DNA of 64,000 nt from Fodinibacter sp963834965 (GCA_963834965.1 CAWIEI010000015.1:33799-97798); one strand, 5' to 3'. Shown: positions 10,379-18,197, counted from the first letter of the stretch. The notes: a model not told the origin generated them from the sequence alone. A program made the numbers and translations.

Positions 10379-10526
10379 CCTGGAATCGGCTGCGTCCTTG
10401 CCTCTCCCCCATGCCGGCCGGCTCGTCGGAGTAGTCACAGGCCGACGGCCGCGCTCACCGTGGCAGGCGACTGCTCGTGCCGGGGCCCTGCTGGTCTCGC
10501 CTACTGTGGGCGGGGATGGGATCCAG

Positions 10527-11015
10527 TCAGGGGACAGGGTCGATGTTGACGACCAAGCCCAGACCCTCTTGCAGGGGCGTCGGCACCGAGGGATCCGTGG
10601 CGAGCGTGCAGAAGCGTGCCCGGTCCGACCGGAACAAGTAGTCATTGAGCGCGTGGATGGTCCAGAAGTTCGTCGCCCGTGGCTTCGTCCGGCCCCACGC
10701 GGCCCCGCCGTGGCTGATGACTCCGTCGACCGTCAGTTGCCCGTGGCCCTGTGACACGGTGTAGGTCTGGAAGGCGAGAATCCAATCGCTGAGGTGCGGC
10801 CCGACCAGGCCATCTTGTGGGTAGATCGAGTCGATGGCGTGTTCGGAGGTCAGGGGATCGACCTGACCCCACGTTGGTGGCAGCGGCCAACTGCTGTCGT
10901 ACATTGCGCTGAACAAGAGGTACTGCACGAGCATCACGTCAAGCTGACTGTTGGGATAGTTTCCATTGCCGACCGAGCTCTCGACGTCGTAGAAGGGCGG
11001 GTAGGTGAATGTCAT
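10527..11015 (-). CDS. Small hypothetical protein with peptidoglycan-binding-like repeat pattern (162 aa)
   Basis: The role is unknown. Residues 22-34 read NSQLDVMLVQYLL and 68-103 read DGLVGPHLSDWILAFQTY followed by LTVDGVISHG. The order (D-V-LVQ-LL, then DG-GP-I-AFQ, then VDG-I) is what one sees in PG_binding_1-like repeats, where DG..G..T..A...FQ is the core. I therefore infer a related fold with no catalytic domain attached. There is no signal peptide. It lies upstream of the three large genes on the same strand, separated by about 270 bases, so it may be co-regulated rather than translationally coupled. It is less GC-rich and has fewer Arg/Ala residues than its neighbours. Alternatively it could be a phage-type structural protein. 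Confidence 0.75.
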   Translation of the reverse strand: MTFTYPPFYDVESSVGNGNYPNSQLDVMLVQYLLFSAMYDSSWPLPPTWGQVDPLTSEHAIDSIYPQDGLVGPHLSDWILAFQTYTVSQGHGQLTVDGVISHGGAAWGRTKPRATNFWTIHALNDYLFRSDRARFCTLATDPSVPTPLQEGLGLVVNIDPVP

Positions 11016-11069
11016 CGTGGTGTGGTCCTGTCTCCCTGACAGTTCTGGCCTGAGGTTGTTTCTGAGTCA

Positions 11070-11098
11070 GTGCTAGAGATTCGCGGTGAATCACACAA
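11070..11098 (-). promoter_or_regulatory. Candidate promoter for the 162-aa gene
   Basis: On the minus strand TTGTGT (11098-11093) and TAGCAC (11075-11070) are separated by 17 bases. Transcription would start about 50 bases before the ATG at 11015. The fit to the actinobacterial housekeeping consensus is moderate. The rest of 11016-11371 holds no gene that I can support, only this site and the right copy of the 33-bp repeat. Confidence 0.3.
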
Positions 11099-11295
11099 CA
11101 TCGCCGTGGTCCTACGCTGGTCGTATCGTCTCGTTCTGCTCGGTGACTGGCAAGGCGCTGAACTCGTGTCAACGGCAAGAACATGTGCCAGGTGGCGATC
11201 GATCGTCCCGGGTACCGCCCACGTCGGCTCATGGTCCGTTCCCATCACGCGACTGGAACCGATTCGTGCGTCCTGCTGCGCTGTCACGCTGCCTC

Positions 11296-11328
11296 ACAGT
11301 GGGCGAAGTGGGACGCCCACCGTGGGCG
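11296..11328. repeat. Right copy of 33-bp palindrome-containing repeat
   Basis: This copy shares 29 of 33 bases with 222-254, in the same orientation. It ends in the perfect palindrome CGCCCAC-C-GTGGGCG (11314-11328). It sits between the putative promoter of the four-gene cluster and the transposase fragment. Together with the left copy it brackets about 11 kb. Confidence 0.7.
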
Positions 11329-11371
11329 GAGAGACGCGACTCGAGCCGGCCTTCACAAAGTCCGCTTAGGG

Positions 11372-11650
11372 CTATTCACCTGACCGGACTGCCGTGCGTA
11401 CGATCTCGCGCCAGGGGCGTTCGGCGAGTGGCCGGTCCAGGCTGGGTGGGTGGCCTCGCCGGGTCGGTGGCCGTGGCGTGATGCGCTTGGGCTTCGGCTT
11501 GGCGACCAGGTCGCGGTAGCGCACCGGCTCGTGTGTGACGGCGAGCTGCAGCACGCGGTAGAAGTGCATGCCGCGGGCGCGAGAGCGGCGTCGGTTGAAG
11601 CGGAAGACGAACTCGTTCAGGTAGCTCTGCAGGTGAAAGGTGCAAACCCT
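11372..11650 (-). pseudogene. C-terminal fragment of an ISXO2/IS1595-type transposase
   Basis: Read on the minus strand, the frame that includes 11569 encodes TFHLQSYLNEFVFRFNRRRS followed by RARGMHFYRVLQLAV. The HLQ-YL-EFVFRFNRR pattern is the conserved tail of ISXO2-like (IS1595 family) transposases, from memory. An in-frame stop lies directly upstream of TFHLQ, and the DDE catalytic core is absent. No terminal inverted repeats are visible. This is a dead remnant that marks past insertion or recombination next to the four-gene cluster. Confidence 0.75.
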
Positions 11651-11726
11651 TCACGGCAAGTGGCTCTCGATCGACGGGCGGACCCGGGGGTGGCAGCCTC
11701 GATGTCGCCCTTCCAGTGATGTGGTG

Positions 11727-12046
11727 TCAGCGCTTGCGGATGGCCGCGGCCAGGTCGGCGAGTTGGTTCTCGACGATGTCCAGGACGAGTTGGGGGTTCA
11801 CGCGGAAGTACTCTGCACGACGGTGTTCCGAAGAGCTGCGATTGATGCCCACGGCACAGCCGGCATGGAAGCCCGCGTCTCGTCGGAGAGCGACCGCACA
11901 GCCTCGCCGATGACGGCGAGGTTGCGCAGCACTGCGTCGTAGGCCATGGACGCGAGCTCACCGGATCCCAGGAAGGACGCGTACTCCTGACACCGCTCGA
12001 TGGCACCCAGAATGTCGGCGAACCGCTCGTCCTCGGAGCGGCTCAC
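11727..12046 (-). pseudogene. hepT: HepT-like toxin RNase, frameshifted at the catalytic histidine
   Basis: The intact part (82 residues) reads as a HepT/DUF86 protein: AIERCQEYASFL, then MAYDAVLRNLAVIGEAVRSL, then PWASIAALRNTVV. HepT proteins carry R-X4-6-H-X-Y at this point, and the expected continuation here is VVHEYFRVNPQLVLDIVENQ. The bases read GTGCAGAGTAC where GTGCACGAGTAC would give V-H-E-Y. Restoring one base reopens the frame to a stop at 11727 and gives about 106 residues, a normal HepT length. The frame therefore breaks exactly in the His codon, which should abolish toxicity. The GTG start overlaps the stop of the nucleotidyltransferase gene by four bases. A sequencing error is the alternative. 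Confidence 0.85.
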
Positions 12047-12363
12047 ACCGCCACCGCGTCAGCAAGAGCGCTGGACGAGACCTCGCCACGTAGCAGCGAG
12101 GTGGCAACAACATCAACCTTGGTCCCGAGCAGCTCGGTCAGCTCCTCGGCGATGCCGGACACGCGCAGCAGTTCATTTCCGCCACCGGGCGTCAGATCGA
12201 CCAGCAGGTCGATGTCGCTGCCGGGCGTGGCGTCGCCGCGGGCCACAGAACCGAACAGTCGGGCGTTGGTTGCGGCGTACCGACCGAGAATCTCGTCAAG
12301 GGCGCGGCGATGGTCGGCGATCGCTGCGCGCAACGACTCGCTCGGCGTCGCCACGGTTGTCAT
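12043..12363 (-). CDS. mntA: MntA-like minimal nucleotidyltransferase antitoxin
   Basis: In MntA/HepT modules the nucleotidyltransferase AMPylates a tyrosine of HepT and neutralises it. This 106-residue protein has the signature GSVARGDATPGSDIDLLVDL (GS-X10-D-X-D) around residues 37-56, the Mg/ATP-binding core of the family. I chose the ATG at 12363 (MTTVATPSES) over an upstream GTG that would add 19 atypical residues. It is the upstream gene of the pair, joined to hepT by a GTGA overlap. The gene appears intact although its partner is broken, the expected order of loss for a toxin-antitoxin pair. Confidence 0.88.
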   Translation of the reverse strand: MTTVATPSESLRAAIADHRRALDEILGRYAATNARLFGSVARGDATPGSDIDLLVDLTPGGGNELLRVSGIAEELTELLGTKVDVVATSLLRGEVSSSALADAVAV

Positions 12364-12520
12364 GGAGCCAGCGTACGGGCCGAACCACATCGGGGTCGGC
12401 AGCGCGATCGAACGCCGCACGGTGGGCCGGGGGTCCCGTCGTGGGACGCGGGCGCGTCATTACTACGTGACACTGCACGTGGCTCTCCGCACGACGTTCT
12501 CCGCCGGTTGACTCTGCCGC

Positions 12521-13318
12521 GTGAGCAAGAAGAGACCGCTGCCGTCGGACCCCGCCGCGATCAAGGAGTGGATGGCCGCCCTGAGCCGGGAGGAGCTGGC
12601 CGAGCTGACCAGGGCGGTCCTCGGCGGCGAGCTGGCCGGTAGCCTGCGAGGCCGGGCCGCTGTGGAGGAGGCCGCCACCCGGGAGATCGACCTGGCGCCG
12701 CCCCCGGACGGGCCGAGCCTGCTGACGCTGACCATCGAGCTGCGCGGATCCAAGCCCAGGATCTGGCGCCGGCTGTCGCTGCCGGGCGACCTCACCCTCC
12801 ACGAGGTGCACCCGCTGTTCCAGGCGGCCATGGGGTGGACCAACGCGCACCTTCATCACTTCCAACCCGGCACCGGGCGAACCTACGAGTCTTCGTACTT
12901 CCTCACCGAGTTCGACATCGAGGAAGGCGACGAGGGGACGCCCGAGACCGGCGTCCGCCTTGACCAGGTCCTGCGAACCCCCGGGGACCGGTTGACCTAC
13001 CTCTACGACTTCGGCGACGACTGGGAGCACCGCGTCACCCTCGAGTCAGTTGCCCCGCTGACACCGGACAACCGCAAACCGGCGTGCCTGGCCGGCGCCA
13101 AGGCGTGCCCGCCCGAGGACGTCGGCGGCGTCCACGGGCATCAGGAGCTCGCGGCCTGGCTCCGGGCCGGCGCCCCCGCCGACCAGGTTCCCGAACCGTT
13201 CGACGACGCCGAGCACGCCCACGACTGGCTTCCGGTGGACTACGACCCCGACGAGTTCGAGGCGGCCGAGGCCACCACAGCGATGCGGCGATGGGCCGGC
13301 GGCGAGCACCTGCCCTGA
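12521..13318 (+). CDS. Plasmid pRiA4b ORF-3 family protein
   Basis: This 265-residue protein belongs to the pRiA4b ORF-3 family (PF07929), whose function is not established. The family core is clear: LTIELRGSKPRIWRRLSLPG (about 70-89), TLHEVHPLFQAAMGW (about 93-107), HLHHFQ, and YLYDFGDDWEHRVTLE (about 164-179). The N-terminal 65 residues are a charged extension. The start is GTG at 12521 with no strong ribosome site. The gene points away from the mntA/hepT pair and stands alone before tRNA-Asn. Homologues often sit on plasmids and islands, which agrees with an accessory block here. Confidence 0.88.
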   Translation: MSKKRPLPSDPAAIKEWMAALSREELAELTRAVLGGELAGSLRGRAAVEEAATREIDLAPPPDGPSLLTLTIELRGSKPRIWRRLSLPGDLTLHEVHPLFQAAMGWTNAHLHHFQPGTGRTYESSYFLTEFDIEEGDEGTPETGVRLDQVLRTPGDRLTYLYDFGDDWEHRVTLESVAPLTPDNRKPACLAGAKACPPEDVGGVHGHQELAAWLRAGAPADQVPEPFDDAEHAHDWLPVDYDPDEFEAAEATTAMRRWAGGEHLP

Positions 13319-13546
13319 CACGGCGTGCCCGACGGACTAGCCGAGCTGGTGCAGCGGCTTCGTGGCGGGCCCGGACGACCGCCGTCGACAGGATGGCGGC
13401 TCTGGGCCCGCGACGTCCCGTGCACCTGGACGAGGACGAGGCGCGCGTCGCCGCACGACCCCGCCGACGGCCACACGGGTCGATGGGTGGCGCCAGCGAG
13501 CTGCATGATCGGGCGGGAAACGATGCATAGCCGATGCATGTGCAAA

Positions 13547-13585
13547 CGAAAAGCCCCCGACGTTGCGTTTCCGCAGGTCAGGGGC
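13547..13585 (-). terminator. Rho-independent terminator after tRNA-Asn
   Basis: On the minus strand a nine-pair outer stem (GCCCCTGAC with GTCGGGGGC, one G-T pair) closes over a short inner stem capped by GAAA. It is followed by TTTTCGTTT. It lies 12 bases beyond the tRNA 3' end and is the clearest intrinsic terminator in the window. Confidence 0.85.
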
Positions 13586-13596
13586 CTCTCTCGCCG

Positions 13597-13669
13597 CTCC
13601 CCCGGTTGGACTCGAACCAACAACCTGCCGATTAACAGTCGGCTGCTCTGCCAATTGAGCTACAGGGGA
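13597..13669 (-). tRNA. tRNA-Asn (anticodon GTT)
   Basis: The 73 bases fold as a standard tRNA. The acceptor stem is TCCCCTG with CGGGGGA, the D-arm is GCTCAATTGGCAGAGC, the anticodon stem-loop is CCGACTGTTAATCGG with anticodon GTT, and the T-arm carries TTCGAGT. The discriminator base is G and CCA is not encoded. The 3' end faces the accessory block at its left, the orientation expected if a mobile element once integrated at the tRNA 3' end. I did not find a second copy of the 3' end inside the window. Confidence 0.97.
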
Positions 13670-13748
13670 AAGCCTGCCGCGGGATCGCCGCAGCAGCGCC
13701 CGGCAACGATAGCAAAGGGGTGAGCCATGTCCGAAAACGCCCGCTGTC

Positions 13749-14282
13749 TCAGTCGAGCCCGACCTGCTCGCGCACCCGGGCCAGGCCCACACGCACCTGC
13801 TCGGATACCCCCGGGTCGGTGCTGCGCACCCCCGGCCCGAGCAGCACCTGGCTGAGCAGGCTACGGGTGGTGAGGTCCTCGCGCACGACCACCCGGGCGG
13901 TGCGCCGGTTGCCGAGGTCGATCGCCTCGGAGAGCACCACCGACGCCTGCACGCGCTCGCGCAGCGTCTCGGGCAGCGACTGCGGGTCGGGCAGCACGAA
14001 CCGCGCAGGCCGCTCGCCGTCGACCCAGGTGACGCGCAGTGAGCCGTCCTCGCCGCTCCACAGGCCGGCATCCACGAGGTGCCACGGCCGCGACAGCGAG
14101 ACGGCCAGGCCGTCGGGGCCGGGGGCGACGGCATACAGGCGGTGCCGGCCGGCGACGACGGTGATGCCGCTGCCCTCCTCGACCGCCCAAGCGAGCAGCT
14201 TCTCGTGCTCCCCGGGGGCGATCGCCACGGCCACGTCGGACGGCACGGCGGGGCGGCGCAGGCCCGACCACTCCAGCTTCAC
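13749..14282 (-). CDS. Conserved hypothetical protein coupled to dnaG
   Basis: I do not recognise a characterised family. The 177-residue soluble protein begins MKLEWSGLRRPAVPSDVAVA. It contains ITVVAGRHRLYAVAP (about 40-54) and a C-terminal stretch VLSEAIDLGNRRTARVVVRED rich in charged residues. Its GTG start overlaps the dnaG stop (GTGA), so it is translated with primase. I believe similar short proteins follow dnaG in related actinobacteria, but no function is known to me. Confidence 0.85.
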   Translation of the reverse strand: MKLEWSGLRRPAVPSDVAVAIAPGEHEKLLAWAVEEGSGITVVAGRHRLYAVAPGPDGLAVSLSRPWHLVDAGLWSGEDGSLRVTWVDGERPARFVLPDPQSLPETLRERVQASVVLSEAIDLGNRRTARVVVREDLTTRSLLSQVLLGPGVRSTDPGVSEQVRVGLARVREQVGLD

Positions 14283-16216
14283 GACGAGAGCCGTTCGCGA
14301 AGGGCGACCCGCTCGAGCTCGAGGCGGTGCAGGGCCATGGTGCGCTCCCGGAGGTCGGCGGGGTCGGAGTCGGGGTCGTTCTGCACGCGCCGAACCGAGG
14401 CCATCGCATCGGCGATGAGCCGGCCGAGCTGGGCGTCGCGCACCCCGACGACGAGCGAGTCGAGGTAGCGCTGCGGCGGCAGTCCGGACGAGGAGTCGAA
14501 GCGGGTGGGTAGCGGGGCGACGGACAGCTCGGAGACCAGCCCCCGCACTGCCAGGGGGGCCGCCTCACCGACCGCTGCCACCCAGGCCGCGGTCGAGGCC
14601 TTGCGGGCGGTGGGGGCGGCGATGCGGATGCCGTCGAGCACGGCCCGGTGCGCGGGCGCCACGAATGCCTCGGGTCGCAGCGAGTCGACGGCCTCGTCGG
14701 CGAACTGGCTGGGGTACTGGATGAGGGCCTGGAGCAGCTGGCGCTCGGTGAAGACGACGGGGTCGCGCAGGTCGGGCACGGGCAGGGGTGCCGCTTCCCC
14801 GGGCGCGGGCTCGGGCACCTCGTCGGTGCCGGCCGGGGAGTGCCGTGGGTCGGCCGCCTCGTCGTGGCGCACCCGCCCGGCCTTCTTGACCTCGGCGGCC
14901 ATCTGCTCCACCTCGATGCCGAGCCACCCCGACACCGTGCGGGTGTACTCGGGGCGCAGGCTGGTGTCGCGGATCGAGCCGATGATGGGGGCCACCGCCT
15001 TCATGGCCTGCACCCGGCCCTCTGCGGTGTCGAGGTCGAACCGGCGGATGGTGGTGCGCACGGCGAACTCGAACATCGGCACGGCATCGTCGACAAGGGC
15101 GCGCACGGCGGCATCCCCCTTGGCGATGCGCAGCTCACACGGGTCCATCCCGTCGGGGGCCACTGCGACGAACGACTGGGCGGCCCAGCGCTGGTCCTCG
15201 CCGAAGGCCTTCATCGCCGCCTTCTGGCCGGCGGCGTCACCGTCGAAGGTGAAGATGACGCGGGCCTGGGGGCCGTCGGTCTCGTCGCGCATGATGCGGC
15301 GCAGGATCTTGATGTGGTCGACGCCGAAGGCCGTGCCGCAGGTGGCCACCGCGCCCTCGACGCCGCTGAGGTGCGCGGCCATGACGTCGGTGTAGCCCTC
15401 GACCACGATCGCGCGGCGCTCGGTGGAGATCGCCTTCTTGGCGGCGTCGAGCCCGTAGAGCACCTGCGACTTCTTGTAGATCGGCGTCTCGGAGGTGTTG
15501 AGGTACTTCGCAGCGATCCGGTCGTCGTCGAACAGGCGCCGGGCGCCGAAGCCGACCGTGTCGCCGGTGGTGTCGCGGATCGGCCAGACCAGGCGGCCCC
15601 GGAACCGGTCGTAGAGACCGCGGCTGCCCCGCCCGGACAGCCCGCCGGTGACCATCTCGTCCTCGGTGAAGCCGCGCTCGCGCAGGTGGCGGCTGAGTGC
15701 CTCGCCGCCCGGGGGGGCGAAGCCGATGCCGAACCGCTCGGCGGCCGCGCCGTCGAAGCCACGCTCGCGCAGGAAGTCGCGGCCGACGCGGGCGTCCGGC
15801 TTGCCGGTGTCGAGCAGCAGGGAGGCGTAGAACTCCTGGGCCACCCGGTGGGCCTCGATGAGCCGCGAGCGCTTACCCAGGCTCATGCCGCCCTCGCGGG
15901 GGCCGCCGCCCTCCTCGTAGCGCAGCTCGATGCCGAGCTTGGCCGCGAGCCGCTCGATGGACTCGGTGAAGGTGAGGTGCTCGACCTTCTGCACGAACGA
16001 GATGACGTCGCCGCCCTCGCCGCAGCCGAAGCAGTGGTAGCTGCCGACGGTCGGGCGCACCGTGAAACTGGGGGTCTTCTCGTCGTGGAACGGGCACAGG
16101 CCCTTCAGGCTCCCCACCCCCGCCGGGCGCAGGGTCACGTGGTCGCGCACGACATCCTCGATGGACGTGCGCTCCTTGACCGTCGCGATGTCCTCGGCAC
16201 GGATCCGACCCGCCAC
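14279..16216 (-). CDS. dnaG: DNA primase
   Basis: DnaG makes the RNA primers for lagging-strand synthesis and docks on the replicative helicase. The 645 residues show the CHC2 zinc ribbon (C41, H44, C62, C65 in CPFHDEKTPSF and YHCFGCGEGGD). A TOPRIM core follows with VVEGYTDVMAA and FTFDGDAAGQKA (about 270-340). After a Pro/Glu-rich linker near 460-485 there is a C-terminal helicase-binding region. The length is normal for actinobacterial DnaG. The GTG start has a strong ribosome site (AGGAAGGAGGG). It is the first gene of a two-gene unit with the 177-residue protein. Confidence 0.97.
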   Translation of the reverse strand: MAGRIRAEDIATVKERTSIEDVVRDHVTLRPAGVGSLKGLCPFHDEKTPSFTVRPTVGSYHCFGCGEGGDVISFVQKVEHLTFTESIERLAAKLGIELRYEEGGGPREGGMSLGKRSRLIEAHRVAQEFYASLLLDTGKPDARVGRDFLRERGFDGAAAERFGIGFAPPGGEALSRHLRERGFTEDEMVTGGLSGRGSRGLYDRFRGRLVWPIRDTTGDTVGFGARRLFDDDRIAAKYLNTSETPIYKKSQVLYGLDAAKKAISTERRAIVVEGYTDVMAAHLSGVEGAVATCGTAFGVDHIKILRRIMRDETDGPQARVIFTFDGDAAGQKAAMKAFGEDQRWAAQSFVAVAPDGMDPCELRIAKGDAAVRALVDDAVPMFEFAVRTTIRRFDLDTAEGRVQAMKAVAPIIGSIRDTSLRPEYTRTVSGWLGIEVEQMAAEVKKAGRVRHDEAADPRHSPAGTDEVPEPAPGEAAPLPVPDLRDPVVFTERQLLQALIQYPSQFADEAVDSLRPEAFVAPAHRAVLDGIRIAAPTARKASTAAWVAAVGEAAPLAVRGLVSELSVAPLPTRFDSSSGLPPQRYLDSLVVGVRDAQLGRLIADAMASVRRVQNDPDSDPADLRERTMALHRLELERVALRERLSS

Positions 16217-16264
16217 TGACCCTCCTTCCTGGCGCTCGCTCTACTCCCTCGGCTGTGCGCGAGT

Positions 16265-17524
16265 CTAGGTCGTCGCCGGACGGCACCAGCGACGGTGCAG
16301 GTCGAGCGCCCGGACGTCGGTGAGCGAGGCGACCTGGTCGACGAGCACCCGCAGGGCGGCAGCCTCACCATCGGCGGAATCCCAGTCGTGGCGCAGGTCG
16401 GGGTCGAGCCGGTCGGGGTCGGCCTCGAAGGCGGCGACCAGCTCGGCCACCACCTCGCGCTGGCGAACGTGCAGCGCCACCCGCTCGGCGGCGTGCATGA
16501 CGTAGTGGGCGGCGACGGCCTTGAGCACCGCGCACTCGGCGCGGGCCTCGCGGGGCACGACGAGCCGCCCGCCGTGCCGGGTGAGCGGCCCGGGGCCGTG
16601 CTCGGCACGGGTGGCCTGCTCGACGGCGACCACGAAGCGACCGATGAGGCGCGAGGTCATGTCCTTCAGCGCCGCCAGCGACGGGCGGGACCCGTCGTAG
16701 GTGTCGGGCACCGCCCCGGTGCCGAGCAGCCGCTCCAGGGCCTGCGCCAGCTCGGCGGGGGTCAGCCCCGGCTCGTAGACCTCCCCCGCCACCGCGAGCA
16801 CCGCCTCGACGTCGGTGCGCTCGCGCAGCAGCCGCGGGTCGAGCCACCCGGACGCGACGGCATCCTCGACGTCGTGGACCGAGTAGGCGACGTCGTCGGA
16901 CCAGTCCATGACCTCGGCCTCGACCGATCGGTGGCCGTCGGGTGCGCCGGCGCGGAACCAGTCGAACACCTCGAGGTCGTCGTCGTAGACGCCGAACTTC
17001 ATCGTGGGGTGCGGGCCCCGGCCACGCCGCCACGGGTACTTGGTGGCGGCATCCAGGCTGGCCCGGGTGAGGTTGAGCCCGGCGGGGCGGCCGTCGGGGT
17101 GGGCCCGCTTGGGCTCGAGCCGGGTCAGGATGCGCAGGGTCTGGGCATTGCCCTCGAACCCGCCGATGCCGGCCGCCACGGCGTCGAGTGCGGTCTCGCC
17201 GTTGTGTCCGAAGGGAGGGTGGCCGAGGTCGTGCGCGAGGCAGGCGGTGTCGACCAGGTCGGCGCTGCAGCCCAGCGCTGCACCGAACTCGCGGCCGATC
17301 TGCGCGACCTCGAGGGAGTGCGTGAGCCGGTTGCGCACGAAGTCATCGCTCGCCGGCTGCACCACCTGGGTCTTGGCCGACAGGCGGCGCAGGCTCGCCG
17401 AGTGCACCAGCCGGGCGCGGTCCCGGGCGAAGTCGTCGCGGTCGGCCCGCTTGTGGGCGGGGTCCTCGGCGACCCAGCGCTCGCGGTCGGCCTCTGTGTA
17501 GGTGTCGCGAACGGTGTACGTCAC
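16265..17524 (-). CDS. dgt: Deoxyguanosinetriphosphate triphosphohydrolase-like HD protein
   Basis: Dgt-family enzymes hydrolyse dNTPs to the nucleoside and triphosphate. The 419-residue protein has the HD-domain metal ligands: H69 in RLTHSLEV and H98-D99 in CLAHDLGHPPFGHNGE. Further ligands lie in MDWSDDVAYSVHDVEDA (about 205-221). The C-terminal half is the helical part usual in this family. It ends 48 bases before dnaG on the same strand, so the two may share a transcript. Dgt next to dnaG is a common actinobacterial arrangement. Confidence 0.95.
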   Translation of the reverse strand: MTYTVRDTYTEADRERWVAEDPAHKRADRDDFARDRARLVHSASLRRLSAKTQVVQPASDDFVRNRLTHSLEVAQIGREFGAALGCSADLVDTACLAHDLGHPPFGHNGETALDAVAAGIGGFEGNAQTLRILTRLEPKRAHPDGRPAGLNLTRASLDAATKYPWRRGRGPHPTMKFGVYDDDLEVFDWFRAGAPDGHRSVEAEVMDWSDDVAYSVHDVEDAVASGWLDPRLLRERTDVEAVLAVAGEVYEPGLTPAELAQALERLLGTGAVPDTYDGSRPSLAALKDMTSRLIGRFVVAVEQATRAEHGPGPLTRHGGRLVVPREARAECAVLKAVAAHYVMHAAERVALHVRQREVVAELVAAFEADPDRLDPDLRHDWDSADGEAAALRVLVDQVASLTDVRALDLHRRWCRPATT

Positions 17525-17528
17525 GCGC

Positions 17529-18197
17529 TCACCCTAGGCGGGCCGCCTCCGCCGCCGCTGCCGCCCGCTGGACCCACTTCGGCTCGATGCCGTAGCGCTG
17601 GCTCGCGATGAGCACTCCCGTCGCGCAGCACTCGACGAGCTGGTCGACCCGCCGCTGCCGCGTGACCTCCTGCTTGGCCGTCATGACCCAGTGCGACGCC
17701 AGGCGCCGGTAGGAGGGTGTGGCCTGCTCCCAGAAGGCCGCCGCGGCCGGGTCGGCGGCGAGACGACCGGCGAACTCCTCGCTGAGCTCGACGCCGTCGC
17801 CCTCGAACGAGTAGACCCCGCTGCGGTCCTCCCGGCGGCGCTCGAACGCGGCCAGGCCGCTGGGCTGCATCCGGCCCTGGGCGGTGAGCTCGGCGACGGC
17901 GTTGATGTTGATCGTCGACCAGTTGCTGCCGGGCTTGCGCGGTGTCCACCGCTGACGGCGGGTGTGCTCGTCGATGCCCTGGGCCATGCTGTCGATCCAG
18001 CCCCAGCACAGCGCCTCGCGCACCGCAGCCTCCCAGGTGAGGCCCGCGTCGGGGTGCCCCTTGCGGTAGAAGCCCATCCACAGCTCGGTCTCGGTGTCGT
18101 GGTGGGCGGCGAGCCAGCGGCCGAACTCGGCGGCATCCGCGAAGAAGACGGCGGGTCGCTCGGGAGTGCCGCCGGGAGTGCCGATCCGCGCTGCCAT
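17529..18197 (-). CDS. YdeI/OmpD-associated family protein
   Basis: The 222 residues match the YdeI/OmpD-associated family (PF13376 type): VFFADAAEFGRWLAAHH, then ELWMGFYRKGHP, LTWEAAVREALCWGWIDSMA (about 52-71), and RRQRWTPRKPGSNWSTIN. The C-terminal portion has FWEQATPSYRRLASHWVMTAK. Members have been linked to resistance against cationic peptides or polymyxin, but the biochemical role is unclear. I placed the start at ATG 18197; the open frame continues far upstream but that part is antisense to another gene. It ends four bases before dgt begins, so it probably leads that operon. Confidence 0.9.
   Translation of the reverse strand: MAARIGTPGGTPERPAVFFADAAEFGRWLAAHHDTETELWMGFYRKGHPDAGLTWEAAVREALCWGWIDSMAQGIDEHTRRQRWTPRKPGSNWSTININAVAELTAQGRMQPSGLAAFERRREDRSGVYSFEGDGVELSEEFAGRLAADPAAAAFWEQATPSYRRLASHWVMTAKQEVTRQRRVDQLVECCATGVLIASQRYGIEPKWVQRAAAAAEAARLG

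Noticed and set aside
13321..13546. Possible short gene between the pRiA4b-like gene and tRNA-Asn
   Set aside because: Frames are short, without motif or ribosome site; I see only a small direct repeat CGATGCAT at about 13521-13539.
1..13550. Prophage or classic contractile injection cluster
   Set aside because: I see no terminase, capsid, portal, sheath, tube, AAA+ ATPase, integrase or lysis gene; the giant proteins cannot be called phage proteins from sequence alone.
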